64,000 bases of DNA from Roseateles sp. SL47 (GTDB taxonomy: Bacteria; Pseudomonadota; Gammaproteobacteria; Burkholderiales; Burkholderiaceae_C), in assembly GCF_026625885.1 (NCBI RefSeq), contig NZ_CP113068.1, positions 3,658,001 through 3,722,000 on the forward strand, read 5' to 3'. Made by a program: the position numbers and the translations under genes. Positions 23,790-33,231 of the stretch are shown here, one piece after another. Position 1 is the stretch's first letter; every line of letters begins with the position of its first letter. The notes beneath the pieces were generated by a model. It saw nothing but the letters and a program-made list of their open reading frames with translations, was not told the origin of the DNA and searched no databases.

Positions 23790-25505
23790 CTAACTCCTAT
23801 AGTTGGGACGATGGCCCCGCAGCCACTGCTCCAGCATGATCAGGATCCAGACCATCTCCCCGTAGTACCCGGGGTGTTCCGGCAGCCGCTGCTTCAGCAA
23901 ACTCTGGATGAAATCCGCCCGCACGATGCCGCGTCCGGCCAGGCTGCCCAGCGAATCCGCCGCCAGCGCGCCCAGCCCCGCATCCCGCGTGGCCCACACG
24001 CCAAACGGCAGCCCAAACCCCTGCTTCTTCTTCGTGATGATCTCGTCCGGCAGGAAGCCACGCAGCGCCTCCTTGAAGAACCACCGCAGCTGCAGCCCGC
24101 GCAGCTTGAACGACGGCGGTAGCCGCTGCGAAAACGCCAGCAAGCCGTCGTCCAGCATTGGAAATCCGACCTGCATGCCCGCCAGCCCCGTGGTGCCCAC
24201 CACCTTGGGCAGGTCGGTATCCGCCAGCGTGTAGCGCCAGTCAAACGCCAGCATCCGGTCCACCAGATGGCCGGCCTTGGTGGCGCCCCACACCTGCCGC
24301 TGCTGTTTCTGCGGCGCCAGCGTGTCCACCCGCCGCAGGAAGTCCTGCTCCAGCACCTGCGCCTGACCCAGCCGGGTGAGCAGGTTGTAGCTCTGCAGCC
24401 GGTCCGGCATGGGCACGCGCGCCTGGTCGATATAACTCGCCCCCTTTTTCAGCAGGGGCAGGCGCCCCAGTGGCGACCCCAGCACCGGCTCCAGCAGGCC
24501 GCTGCGCAGCGGCCCGGGAATGCCGTCATACCAGGAGAACACCGTCTGCTTCGCATACCGGGTGTTGCCGCCAAACAGCTCGTCCCCGCCATCCCCGGCC
24601 AGCAGTCGCCGAACGCCATCGTCATGGGCCACCCGGGCGCAGTAATAGGCGGGCAGGGCGGAACTGTTGCCAAACGGCTGGTCGTAAAACGTGGCGACTT
24701 TGGTGATGCCGTCCACCAGGTCCCGGGGCGTCACGTAGTACTCGTGATGGCGGCAACCGAAGTGCTTGGCGGCAATCCGCGCAAAGGCCATCTCGTCATA
24801 GCCCTCGGCCTCGAAGCCGATGGAGTAGGTGTCCGCCGGGCGGCCCGCCACCTGGCTGATCATGCCGGCCACGGTGGAGCTGTCGGTACCGCCGCTCAGG
24901 AAGCAGGCCGCATCCGTGCCGTCCAACTGTCGGCGCACCGCGTTCTCCAGCAGGCCCAGAAATTCCTGCTTCAGGCTGCCGAGGTCCGCCACCGGCTCAG
25001 GATGAAAGCTGGGCACCCAGTACGGTTGCACCCGCAACTGCCCGTGCTCGAACACCGCCACATGGCCGGGCGGCAGGCGAAACACATCCCGGAAGATGGT
25101 GCGAGGGGCGGGGATGACGTGGAAGTAGAGGTAGTCGAACAGCGCCTGCGGGTCCAGCTCGGCCGCGACCAGGCGCCCGGACTCGTCCGGCACTTCCGCC
25201 AGGGCATCTGCCCGGGTGGCGAAATGCAGCTGCTGCCCCACCACGCGGTAACACAGCGGTTCAATGCCGAAGCGGTCTGTGGCCAGCACCGTGCGGCCCT
25301 CCGCCTGGCGCCAGCCGACCGAGAACCGGCCGCCCACCTGGGCCAGCGACTGCGCCGGGTCGGGCTGCATCAGCAGGGCCTGCCAGGGGCGGGCCAGCGC
25401 CGCAGCGTCGTCAGCGCCAGGCCGGGCCAGGTCATCGACCGCACCCGTCAACGAGGCCGGGAACCGAGGCTGACCGGAGCAGAAAAACGAGTCGCGAACT
25501 GACAT
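23790..25505 (-). CDS. Asparagine-synthase-like amidotransferase (polysaccharide locus)
   Basis: This 571-residue protein starts at ATG 25505, with GGGAGG just upstream on its strand. Residues 1-170 have a glutaminase-like fold region (GRFSVGWRQ, ATDRFGIEPL) but begin MSVRDSFFC, without the nucleophilic Cys2 of class II glutaminases. The synthetase domain is intact: LSGGTDSST at 203-211 is the PP-loop and GDGGDELFGG the second signature. It probably adenylates a carboxylate and amidates it using free ammonia or another donor, for example a uronic acid or amino acid on the glycan. It is divergent from the glycosyltransferase gene at 25679. Confidence 0.82.
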   Translation of the reverse strand: MSVRDSFFCSGQPRFPASLTGAVDDLARPGADDAAALARPWQALLMQPDPAQSLAQVGGRFSVGWRQAEGRTVLATDRFGIEPLCYRVVGQQLHFATRADALAEVPDESGRLVAAELDPQALFDYLYFHVIPAPRTIFRDVFRLPPGHVAVFEHGQLRVQPYWVPSFHPEPVADLGSLKQEFLGLLENAVRRQLDGTDAACFLSGGTDSSTVAGMISQVAGRPADTYSIGFEAEGYDEMAFARIAAKHFGCRHHEYYVTPRDLVDGITKVATFYDQPFGNSSALPAYYCARVAHDDGVRRLLAGDGGDELFGGNTRYAKQTVFSWYDGIPGPLRSGLLEPVLGSPLGRLPLLKKGASYIDQARVPMPDRLQSYNLLTRLGQAQVLEQDFLRRVDTLAPQKQQRQVWGATKAGHLVDRMLAFDWRYTLADTDLPKVVGTTGLAGMQVGFPMLDDGLLAFSQRLPPSFKLRGLQLRWFFKEALRGFLPDEIITKKKQGFGLPFGVWATRDAGLGALAADSLGSLAGRGIVRADFIQSLLKQRLPEHPGYYGEMVWILIMLEQWLRGHRPNYRS

Positions 25506-25678
25506 GGGCCTCCCGAAGTGCGCGGCGATTATCAGCGTGCCCCTGCCTGGGGCGTCCCGCAAAGCCGTCCATTCCACCCATCTTGGGGGCATGGCTGGGG
25601 TAGTGTTCCCCCGAATGGGGGCGGGTGCGGCCTGACAATCGCCGCTTTCGCGCCCGGGTGCGGTGCGAGGAGTCCGTC

Positions 25679-26785
25679 TTGCAGGTTCACTGGTTACCTC
25701 ATGCCTATAACCCCGCGTATGCCGGGGTGCGACTGCGTTGCCTGATCCCTCAGGGGGAGCTGGCGCGCCAGGGTGTGGTGTCGCGGTTGCTGCGGGAGGG
25801 CGACCCGTTGCCCGGCACCGGGCTGGTGGTGGTGCAGGCCAAATGGCTGCTGGACGCAGGCAGCCCGGAGCGTTTGCGCGAGCGCAGTCAGCAACTGCGG
25901 CGCGCCCGTGAAGCGGGTGCCACGCTGGTGCTGGACAGCTTTGACAACTATTTTCTGAATGAATCCGGCGATGCCGACCGGGCGCGCCTGCTGGACGCCT
26001 ATCGGGACAGCCTGCCGATGTTCCAGGCGTTCACCGTGTCGTCCCCGGGGCTGCAGCCGCTGCTTCAGGCGCAACTGCAAGCGCTGGCTCAAGGGATTCC
26101 CGGCACTTCGGTGCAGGTGGTGGGCGATCCGGTCGAAACCCCGGACGCCCTGCGGTCCTATGAGTCGTGGCCTCGCCGCATGCATCCCGGGCGCTGGGCC
26201 GGCCACTGGCGCGCCTGGCGAGAGCTGCAGGAGCATCGGCAGGCGCGGCAGCAGGCGCGGCAGTTGCTGTGGTTTGGCAATCACGGCAGCGCCTATGCGG
26301 CGGGCGGCATGGCGGAGCTGGAACGCATCATCCCCTTGCTCAACAGCGTGGCCAAGCAGCAGCCCCTGCGGCTGACGGTTGTGAGCAACTCCGAGCAGCG
26401 CTACCGGGAGGTCATGGCGTCGGCCACCTTCGCCCACCGCTACCGTCCCTGGGATCGGCTTCATTTCCTGCGCTTGCTGGGCGAGCAGGACCTGGTGCTG
26501 CTCCCGGCGCGGCTCACCGCCTTCACAGTCGCGAAAAGCAACAACCGCATGCTGCTGGCACTGGCCCAGGGCGTGCCGGTGATGACCGACGCCTTGCCCG
26601 ACTATCTGCCCTGGCGTGACTTCTGCGCCATCGATGACTGGGACCGACTGGCACGACATGTGCGTGACCCTTCCGAACTGGCGGCCCGGGCGAGCGGGGC
26701 CATGCCGACCATCGCCAGAGACTATTCCGCCGCCGCCATTGCCCAGCAATGGCACGACACCTTGATGAAGATACAGCGACGATGA
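25679..26785 (+). CDS. Glycosyltransferase-like protein
   Basis: I place the start at TTG 25679 (giving MQVHWLPHAYNPAYAGVRLR) because GAGGAG lies six bases upstream; the frame extends to 25625 without a site. The 368 residues look like a GT-B fold: the N-terminal half has LVLDSFDNYFL and FTVSSPGLQPLL, and the C-terminal half has LLWFGNHGS, then RLTAFTVAKSNNRMLLALAQGVPVMTD, which is the acceptor-end pattern of GT4-like enzymes. The sugar is unknown. The stop overlaps the WbsX start (ATGA), so the two are co-translated. Confidence 0.7.
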   Translation: MQVHWLPHAYNPAYAGVRLRCLIPQGELARQGVVSRLLREGDPLPGTGLVVVQAKWLLDAGSPERLRERSQQLRRAREAGATLVLDSFDNYFLNESGDADRARLLDAYRDSLPMFQAFTVSSPGLQPLLQAQLQALAQGIPGTSVQVVGDPVETPDALRSYESWPRRMHPGRWAGHWRAWRELQEHRQARQQARQLLWFGNHGSAYAAGGMAELERIIPLLNSVAKQQPLRLTVVSNSEQRYREVMASATFAHRYRPWDRLHFLRLLGEQDLVLLPARLTAFTVAKSNNRMLLALAQGVPVMTDALPDYLPWRDFCAIDDWDRLARHVRDPSELAARASGAMPTIARDYSAAAIAQQWHDTLMKIQRR

Positions 26786-27912
26786 ATGATTCGACCGGCA
26801 CCCGCCCGTCCTCTTCCCCGCAGGACCCCCTGCTGATTGCCATCGTGCTGCCGCAGTTTCATCCGATTCCGGAAAACGACGCGTGGTGGGGCAAGGGCTT
26901 CACCGAGTGGCGCAATGTGGCCAAGGCCCGGCCGCTGTACAAAGGCCATCACCAGCCGCAACTGCCGGCCGATCTGGGGTTTTACGACCTCCGGCTCGCG
27001 CAGGCCCGGGCCGCACAGGCCGATCTGGCGCGGCAATATGGCATTGGTGGCTTCTGCTACTACCACTACTGGTTCCATGGGCGCCGCCTGCTGGAGCAAC
27101 CGGTGGAGGCCATTCGGGCCAGTGGCGAGCCGGATTTCCCCTACTGCCTGGCCTGGGCCAATGAGCCCTGGACCCGCGCCTGGAACGGTCTGGACCGTGA
27201 AGTGCTGATGGCTCAGCAGTACAGCGCCGAGGACGACGAGGCGCACATCCGCGCGCTGCTGCCGCATTTCCGGGACCCGCGCTACATCCGGGTGGCGGGT
27301 CGGCCGCTGTTCATCGTCTACAAGGCCGACCAGTTGCCGGACCCCCAGGCCACCTTCGGCCGCTGGCGCGAGATCGCCCGTCAGGAAGGGGTGGGCGAGC
27401 TGACGCTGGCGCAGTTCGAATGGAGCGGTGCGGGCTCCGGCAGCGACATCCGGCAGGTGGGCCTGGACCTGTCCATTGAATTTGCACCAGACTGGCGGCA
27501 ACTCGGCGGGCGGCATTTCACCGGCTGGAAGTCGCGTCTGGCGATGCAACTGGGGCTGCTGCCCAAGGCCTATGGGCAACATCAGTTTTATGACTATCAG
27601 CGCATGGTCGACAAGGTGCTGGCCAAGCCGACACCGTCGTATCCCTTCCTGCGCTGTGTCAGCCCCGGTTTTGACAACAGTGCCCGCCGTCCGCAGGGCG
27701 CCACCGTGCTGATGAACAACAGCCCGGCCGCCTACCAGCGCTGGCTGGAGTCCGCATTGCGCTGGACGCGGGACCATCAACCGCCAGACCGCCAGGTGGT
27801 GTTCATCAACGCCTGGAATGAATGGGCGGAAGGCAACCATCTGGAGCCCGACACCCGGGATGGGCATGCCTACCTGGCGGCCACCCTGGCGGCCCGACAA
27901 GCCAGTCGCTGA
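26782..27912 (+). CDS. WbsX-like (GH99-like) polysaccharide biosynthesis protein
   Basis: ATG 26782 overlaps the preceding stop. The 376-residue protein has the WbsX hallmarks: AIVLPQFHPIPENDAWWGKGFTEW (in pieces LPQFHPIPEND and GFTEWRNV), YGIGGFCYYHYWF, CLAWANEPWTRAWNG and INAWNEWAEGNHLEPD. The family is common in O-antigen and capsule loci and is related to GH99 endomannosidases or to glycosyltransferases; the reaction is not settled. It is cytoplasmic, with no signal peptide. It converges on the Kdo-transferase-like gene with 3 bp between stops. Confidence 0.88.
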   Translation: MNDSTGTRPSSSPQDPLLIAIVLPQFHPIPENDAWWGKGFTEWRNVAKARPLYKGHHQPQLPADLGFYDLRLAQARAAQADLARQYGIGGFCYYHYWFHGRRLLEQPVEAIRASGEPDFPYCLAWANEPWTRAWNGLDREVLMAQQYSAEDDEAHIRALLPHFRDPRYIRVAGRPLFIVYKADQLPDPQATFGRWREIARQEGVGELTLAQFEWSGAGSGSDIRQVGLDLSIEFAPDWRQLGGRHFTGWKSRLAMQLGLLPKAYGQHQFYDYQRMVDKVLAKPTPSYPFLRCVSPGFDNSARRPQGATVLMNNSPAAYQRWLESALRWTRDHQPPDRQVVFINAWNEWAEGNHLEPDTRDGHAYLAATLAARQASR

Positions 27913-27915
27913 CCG

Positions 27916-29316
27916 CTAAGGGCCGACCCAGGCCGCGCAAGCCTGCTGATGGCGCGCCACAGATCCACGCATGGATGCCAGCACTTCTTCGGTGCGGTGC
28001 AAGTCGTCCTGAATGGCCGGTGAGCCCGTCATCGCGGCGTGCCAGTAGGCCAGCAGCGATGCTTTGTCGGTGCAGGTGTGCAGCACGCCCTGGTCGCGCA
28101 GCAGCCGGTAGACCGGGTAGGAGGGATAGGTGGTGTTCCACCCGTCCTGGATGGTGAGCGGTTTGCCCAAGCCCAGCGGCTCCAGCACGTTGTGATCCAC
28201 ACCGACGTGAGCCACACTGGCGGCGGCATAAAAATCCCGCAACTCGCCGACGGTGTCCAGCACCAGGCAGTTCACCTCAGGCGCTAACGGCGCATCCGGC
28301 ACGGCGGAGCGGCGCACCCAGCGCAGCCCCCGGGCGTCTATCTGCGCCAGCAGGGCCTGCAGCCGCTCCTTGTTTTCAGGATGGCGGGGCGCCAGGATCA
28401 GCAGCGCCGTCGGATGCTGCGCCAGCAGCTGATGGAAGGCGCCCAGCACTGCCTGCTGCTCGTGCAGTTCGGTCACGCAGCCGCCCACCACCGTGGGTCG
28501 CTGACCGTCGATCAGGGCGCCCAGCAACACGGGGCTGCGCGCTTGCGACACCTGCCAGTGCGGCCGCTGCATCGCATCGAACTTCATGTTGCCGGTGACA
28601 TGGAGCCGGTCGCGGGGGGCGCCGCGCTCGGCCAGTGCGGCGGCGGTGGCTGGGTCCTGCACACACAGCACATCCAGCGCCTGCAGAAAATCGCGCTCCA
28701 GCAGGCGCCGCTCCATCTGGTCCAGCCGCGCCGGGGGGGCATAGTGATACAGCCAGCCATTGAGCAGCAAGGTGGCCGCGCCGCTGCGGCGTGCCTGGCG
28801 CAGGAAGGCATAAGAGAAGCGGCACGGCGCATCGGACGGCAGGCAGGGAATCTCCGCCAGGGCCAGCACCTGCGGCGGCAGTTGCTCGGCCAGTCGGCGG
28901 GCGTCGTGGCTGTGGCCTCGGCTCAGGCACACCACCGCACCCGGCAACCGGGCCAGATAGGCGTCTTGATAGTGCGCATGTTCGGTGATCAGCACCGGCC
29001 GCAGATCCGGCCGCTGGGCCACCAGCCATTCCAGCATCGGCGCCACCGCATTGAGTTCACCGATGGTGGTGATGTAGAGCCACAGCGCCGGGCCGCGCGC
29101 CTGCGGATCGGACAGCGAAAACACGCCCTGGGTGTTGTTGCCCCGCCAGTCGCTGAGTTGCTCCAGCGCGCGGAAGGCGGCCCACCGCAAAGCTTCGCCG
29201 GGGCCGGCGGATCGACCCGTGCGGCTCTGCCGGGGTTGGCCCGGCTGGGAGGGCGGGACCGGGGGTGAAGGGGGGGCAGGGCGGCCGGGCGCCTGGTCGG
29301 TGAGGGCTTCAGGCAT
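27916..29316 (-). CDS. Kdo-transferase-like (GT30-type) glycosyltransferase
   Basis: This 466-residue protein resembles WaaA/KdtA: TIGELNAVAPMLEWL at the N-terminal substrate site, LLLNGWLYHY, then DVLCVQDPATAAALAERGAPRDRLHVTGNMKFDA, VVGGCVTELHEQQAVLGAF and ILAPRHPEN, each in the family order. The usual N-terminal membrane anchor is replaced by a Pro-rich leader of about 40 residues. A true waaA gene is normally in the LPS core region, so this copy probably adds a Kdo-like ulosonic acid to the surface glycan made here. It is the last gene of the minus-strand operon and overlaps the flippase by 8 bp. Confidence 0.72.
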   Translation of the reverse strand: MPEALTDQAPGRPAPPSPPVPPSQPGQPRQSRTGRSAGPGEALRWAAFRALEQLSDWRGNNTQGVFSLSDPQARGPALWLYITTIGELNAVAPMLEWLVAQRPDLRPVLITEHAHYQDAYLARLPGAVVCLSRGHSHDARRLAEQLPPQVLALAEIPCLPSDAPCRFSYAFLRQARRSGAATLLLNGWLYHYAPPARLDQMERRLLERDFLQALDVLCVQDPATAAALAERGAPRDRLHVTGNMKFDAMQRPHWQVSQARSPVLLGALIDGQRPTVVGGCVTELHEQQAVLGAFHQLLAQHPTALLILAPRHPENKERLQALLAQIDARGLRWVRRSAVPDAPLAPEVNCLVLDTVGELRDFYAAASVAHVGVDHNVLEPLGLGKPLTIQDGWNTTYPSYPVYRLLRDQGVLHTCTDKASLLAYWHAAMTGSPAIQDDLHRTEEVLASMRGSVARHQQACAAWVGP

Positions 29317-30781
29317 GGCGACTCCGCAAATGGCTCAGCGCGCGGCGCACTTCACCCATCACCGGGTGATGCAGCCAATGGGCGCAGGCAATCCAGGACA
29401 GGGTGCCGGCGGCGATGCAGACCAGCAGGCGCGGCAGGAGCGGCAGCGACCATTCGGCGCAGGCCAGCTCGGCCAGCGCCAGGCCGGCACAGCAGCCCAG
29501 CGCCAGTTTGGCGCTCGCCCAGCTCGGCGCAAACAGCTCACGCGGACGGGCCTGCAGCACCGTGGTCAGATGGTGGGTGTAGAGCAGGGTCTGCACCAGA
29601 TTGCCAATGAGGAAGACGGCGGCAACCGCCTGGAGGCTCCAGAACGACGCCACCAGCACACATGCCAGATGCAGCGGGCCATACCAGAGGGCCACGGTGA
29701 GTCGTCGTTTGACGTTCCCGGTGGCGGCCAGCGCGTTGGGCGCCAGCACGGTCAGTGCATAGGGCAGGGCGGCGATGGCCAGCAAGGTGGCCAGCGGTGC
29801 CGCCTCCACCCACTGCGCGCCAAACAGCAGGGCCAGCACATCGTGCGACAACAGCGCAACACCCCCAAAAAACGGCCAGGCCACGCCGCTGTAGATGGCC
29901 GTGCCCTTGGCATAGGGGGCCACCAGGCTGTGTCCGGCGCGATGGTCGGCCGCAAAAGCGGGTGTCGCCACCCGCAGCACGGCCGAACTGACCGTGGTGG
30001 CCAGCAGGTCGATCAGCCCGGTCGCCCGGCTGAACAGGCCCAGCGAGGTGAACCCGAACTGCTTGCCGATGATCAGCTCATGCCCGTTGCGGGAGCCGGA
30101 TTCCACCAGCCGCGACGCCGTGAACATCGCGCCAAAGCGCAATTGCCGGCCTGCCCCGCGCAGACGGGGCCACAGCAGGGCCTCGCGCGGGCGCAGCCAC
30201 ACCAGGATCACCACCTGCATCGCAATGCCCGCCACCGGCCCCCAGGCCAGGCTGAGCGCACCATGGCCATGCCAGGCCAGGAAGATGCTGGTGGCGGCAT
30301 TGGCCAGGTTGGCACTGACCTGCACCACACAGACCGTGTGAAAGGCCATCTCCCGGTTGAGCAGTGCAAACGAGGGCGACGCCAGCGGCAGCATCACGAA
30401 GTTGAGGCACAGCACCAGCAGCAGGTCAGCCAGCAGGGGCTCGTGGTAATAACTCGCCAGCAGATGGCGCCCGAGGAAGATGATCAGGGCCAGGCCCCAC
30501 GCCATCATCAGCGTGATGGTGAAGGCGCTGCGCAGCTTGTCCCGGTCCAGTTCGCGCTCCTGGATGAGGTATTCGGACACGCCGAAGTCGCGCAAGATGG
30601 ACGCCAGATTGGTCACCACGGCGCAGAGCGAATACACGCCCACCTGCGTGGGTGTGAGCAGCCGCGCCAGGATCATCGTGCTGGGCACGGTGATCAGCAG
30701 GCTGAGATAGCGCTCGGCAAACGACCAGGCCAGGGCGCCACGGACGGACTTGGCAGCGTCGGAGGACTTGGGGGCGGTCAT
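29309..30781 (-). CDS. Oligosaccharide flippase (Wzx-type, MOP superfamily)
   Basis: ATG 30781 overlaps the stop of the upstream FemAB-like gene (ATGA); the frame reads further upstream only inside that gene. The 490-residue protein has about 12-14 hydrophobic segments, with the family start (SVRGALAWSFAERYLSLLITVPSTMILARLLTPTQVG) and internal RDFGVSEYLIQ. It should move the lipid-linked repeat unit across the inner membrane. No wzy polymerase is recognisable in the cluster, so the product could be a single-unit glycolipid, or the polymerase may be elsewhere. Confidence 0.9.
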   Translation of the reverse strand: MTAPKSSDAAKSVRGALAWSFAERYLSLLITVPSTMILARLLTPTQVGVYSLCAVVTNLASILRDFGVSEYLIQERELDRDKLRSAFTITLMMAWGLALIIFLGRHLLASYYHEPLLADLLLVLCLNFVMLPLASPSFALLNREMAFHTVCVVQVSANLANAATSIFLAWHGHGALSLAWGPVAGIAMQVVILVWLRPREALLWPRLRGAGRQLRFGAMFTASRLVESGSRNGHELIIGKQFGFTSLGLFSRATGLIDLLATTVSSAVLRVATPAFAADHRAGHSLVAPYAKGTAIYSGVAWPFFGGVALLSHDVLALLFGAQWVEAAPLATLLAIAALPYALTVLAPNALAATGNVKRRLTVALWYGPLHLACVLVASFWSLQAVAAVFLIGNLVQTLLYTHHLTTVLQARPRELFAPSWASAKLALGCCAGLALAELACAEWSLPLLPRLLVCIAAGTLSWIACAHWLHHPVMGEVRRALSHLRSRHA

Positions 30782-31872
30782 GAAGTGGACGCCTCCGCCA
30801 CCGGGGGCGCCGTGGCTTCCAGGGCGGGGGCTGGGGCGCCCTGCCGACGAGCCAGCGCCCGGTGCAGCGATTGAATCCATCCCCAGCGGTAGCGGGTGCC
30901 GTGGTAGATCTGGCGGGTGTGGGCCGTCCAGCGGGTGTGCCACTCCATCACCTTGCCGTAGAACTCGATCCGCCGGAGGGCCCCACCGGCGGCTGCGTCG
31001 GCGAAGAGTTGTTCAAACTGCTGCTGGCGCATCAGCGTGGAGGGGGACACCGCCTTGTGCGCTTCGTCATAGGCGGTCTTCAGGATCACGATGCGGTCGC
31101 CGCAGAGGATGCACAGGTCCATGGCCACCACCTCGTCGTTGAAGCGATATTGATAGAGCCGGGCGCGCCCCTGCCGGCAGAAGTTCTGCAGCATCGCGAG
31201 GTAGAAGGCGTATTGGGGATGTCCCGGTGCGATGGCCGTGCCTTCGTTGCCCTTCCAGCCACTGGCCTCCAGGCGGCCGTAGTGGGCCAGCGCCGGCGCC
31301 ACGTCCTCCACCGTGGTCAGGCATTCCAGGCGCGCCTGGATGCCGGAGGTCTCCAGCTTCTTCTGCTGCTTGCGCAGGTTCTGGCGCAGGTTCTTGCCGC
31401 GCGCTTCCCAATAGGCGTCGAATGGGCCGTCGATGTCGACCCACGCGGTGTTGATGTAGTCCTGGCTGCGCCAGTGTGATGTGTCGGCCGGCCGGGGGTG
31501 AAACAGGCTGTCGAGCTGGGTGATGCCCACGGCCAGCGCCAGGGGCGGCAGGGCCCGCGTCAGGTCGGCGGCCAGGGGTTCCAGCGCGGCCCCCGGTGCG
31601 CTCAGCCAGGCACCCAGGGGGAGCTGGGAGGGTTGGAAGGTGGTCCATTGCCCGCGGCGGCCTTTGACCAGAATCGCAGCGGCCGTGGGCGCCTGCACCG
31701 GCCCGTGCAGTGCCAGCAGCTCACGGCCACTGCCAAAGGCGGCCAGCAGAGGCTGGATGAAGCCGCTCTCCAGGAAGGGCAGGCCCGTCACACGGGCCTG
31801 CAGGGTGTCCCAGGCGGCGGCATGCGCACCGAAGGCTTCGGCGGTGGGCAGGGGATGAATCGTCCAGGTCAT
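30778..31872 (-). CDS. FemAB/GNAT-type aminoacyl or acyl transferase
   Basis: This 364-residue protein has the BioF2-like/FemAB C-terminal GNAT domain: RGKNLRQNLRKQQKKLE (about 157-173), GRLEASGWKGNEGTAI and QYRFNDEVVAMDLCI, followed by KTAYDEAHKAVSPSTLM. Such proteins accompany exosortase-type polysaccharide loci and are thought to attach an acyl or amino-acid group to a sugar amine. Both ends overlap neighbours by four bases, so it is translated within the operon. The C-terminal tail is Ala/Pro-rich. Confidence 0.82.
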   Translation of the reverse strand: MTWTIHPLPTAEAFGAHAAAWDTLQARVTGLPFLESGFIQPLLAAFGSGRELLALHGPVQAPTAAAILVKGRRGQWTTFQPSQLPLGAWLSAPGAALEPLAADLTRALPPLALAVGITQLDSLFHPRPADTSHWRSQDYINTAWVDIDGPFDAYWEARGKNLRQNLRKQQKKLETSGIQARLECLTTVEDVAPALAHYGRLEASGWKGNEGTAIAPGHPQYAFYLAMLQNFCRQGRARLYQYRFNDEVVAMDLCILCGDRIVILKTAYDEAHKAVSPSTLMRQQQFEQLFADAAAGGALRRIEFYGKVMEWHTRWTAHTRQIYHGTRYRWGWIQSLHRALARRQGAPAPALEATAPPVAEASTS

Positions 31873-33215
31873 GGGCGGGCTCGCTCAATGTGGGGTGGGG
31901 GCTGCTCGATCGGCTGGCCCAGCCGTGCCTCGTCCAGCACCTGCGCCAGCTCGGTGGTGCGGGCGCGGCGGGAGGATTGGCGGATCACGGATTCGTCCGG
32001 CAGCAAGGGGTGAGGCTGGGCCCAGTCGTCCAGGAAACGGTGCAGCGCCGCTTCAATGGCGACGCCATCCTCCAGCGCCGCCATGTCGGGCAGGCCGGCG
32101 CGGCGCATCAACTGGGCGGTGTCGCCCGCCGGGTCCGCCAGGGTCAGGATGGGACGGCGGGCGCGCAGGTATTCATAGGCCTTGGCTGGGATCTGGTCAT
32201 TGCAGTCGCGCGACTGCAGCAGCAACAGGCCATCGGCGCGCAGCATCTCCGCGAGTGCGTCGACATACGGCAGCGCTGGAAGCACCTGCACCAGATCTGC
32301 CACGCCGTGCTGCTGCGCGAGTTGGCGCACAAAGTCGTCATGGGCGGTGGCCCGCAGGCGCAACTGGAAGCTGGCCGCGGACAGTCGGCCTGCGGCCTTG
32401 GCACGCGCCAGCGCCTGGAAGAGCCCGGCAGGGCTGCGCCAATCGGGATAGACCACGCCGCTGTGCAGCAACACACGAGGGCCGGCAGTGGCGGCGCTTG
32501 TTGTGCTCAGGCGTGCATCGACGAAGTCGCCGCGCATCGGCGGCTGTTCCTGCCCGGATGGGTGTGCCGGCGCCTGCGCTGCGGCAAATGCCTCTTCGCT
32601 GTAGCCGTTTTCGATCACCCGCAGGCGGTCGGCACAGGCCGGGTATCTCGCCGCATACAGGCGGGCGGCCCCCGGCGTGGTGAAGGTCATGCGCCGCGCG
32701 CGGCTGAAGACCTGGCGCTCGACCGCTGCAAAGCTGCGCCACAGCACCGGATCGGCCGGGTAGCCGTCATGGGCCATGGGGTCACGGAAGTCCGCCACCC
32801 ACGGGATGCCGGTGAGCCGCGCCAAGGCATGGCCGATGCGATGGGCGGTCGGAATGGGATAGGTGCTCCAGAGCACGTCCGGCCGCTGCTGGCGGATCAT
32901 GGCCAGCCCGGCGGGCACGGCACCCAGCATCCAGCTGTTCCAGCGGTCCGGCCGCGCCATCCAGCCGGGATAACGTCCCGCCAGGGACAGATGCCGGGCC
33001 GCATCCAGCCCAAAAGCCTGGCGCACCGTCATGCCGGACGGCACTTCCTCCAGCAGATCGCTCGCAGCATGCTCATAGGCGCGCGGATGCACGGTCAGCA
33101 CGCTGGGCCACCAGCCTTCTTCCGGCAACTGCTGGGCAAAGCGCAGGGCCCGTTGCACGCCGCTGGTCCCCGCCATCGGCGGGAACTGGAAGCTGATCAT
33201 CAGCACACGTTTCAT
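31869..33215 (-). CDS. Glycosyltransferase, GT4-like
   Basis: I chose ATG 33215 (MKRVLMISFQFPPMAGTSGVQR), a classical start for this group; the frame upstream overlaps the aminotransferase gene. The 448 residues form a GT-B fold with VADFRDPMAHDGYP, then VIENGYSEEAFAAA and a C-terminal PAKAYEYLRARRPILTLADP, the UDP-sugar end. It has no membrane segment. The gene lies 16 bp after the aminotransferase and overlaps the FemAB-like gene by four bases. Confidence 0.85.
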   Translation of the reverse strand: MKRVLMISFQFPPMAGTSGVQRALRFAQQLPEEGWWPSVLTVHPRAYEHAASDLLEEVPSGMTVRQAFGLDAARHLSLAGRYPGWMARPDRWNSWMLGAVPAGLAMIRQQRPDVLWSTYPIPTAHRIGHALARLTGIPWVADFRDPMAHDGYPADPVLWRSFAAVERQVFSRARRMTFTTPGAARLYAARYPACADRLRVIENGYSEEAFAAAQAPAHPSGQEQPPMRGDFVDARLSTTSAATAGPRVLLHSGVVYPDWRSPAGLFQALARAKAAGRLSAASFQLRLRATAHDDFVRQLAQQHGVADLVQVLPALPYVDALAEMLRADGLLLLQSRDCNDQIPAKAYEYLRARRPILTLADPAGDTAQLMRRAGLPDMAALEDGVAIEAALHRFLDDWAQPHPLLPDESVIRQSSRRARTTELAQVLDEARLGQPIEQPPPHIERARP

Positions 33216-33231
33216 GGCGAGGGCGGGGCGC

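Noticed and set aside
29132..30874. 580-codon plus-strand frame opposite the flippase
   Set aside because: Its translation is low-complexity Gln/Gly/His-rich, while the minus-strand frame is a clear Wzx-type flippase.
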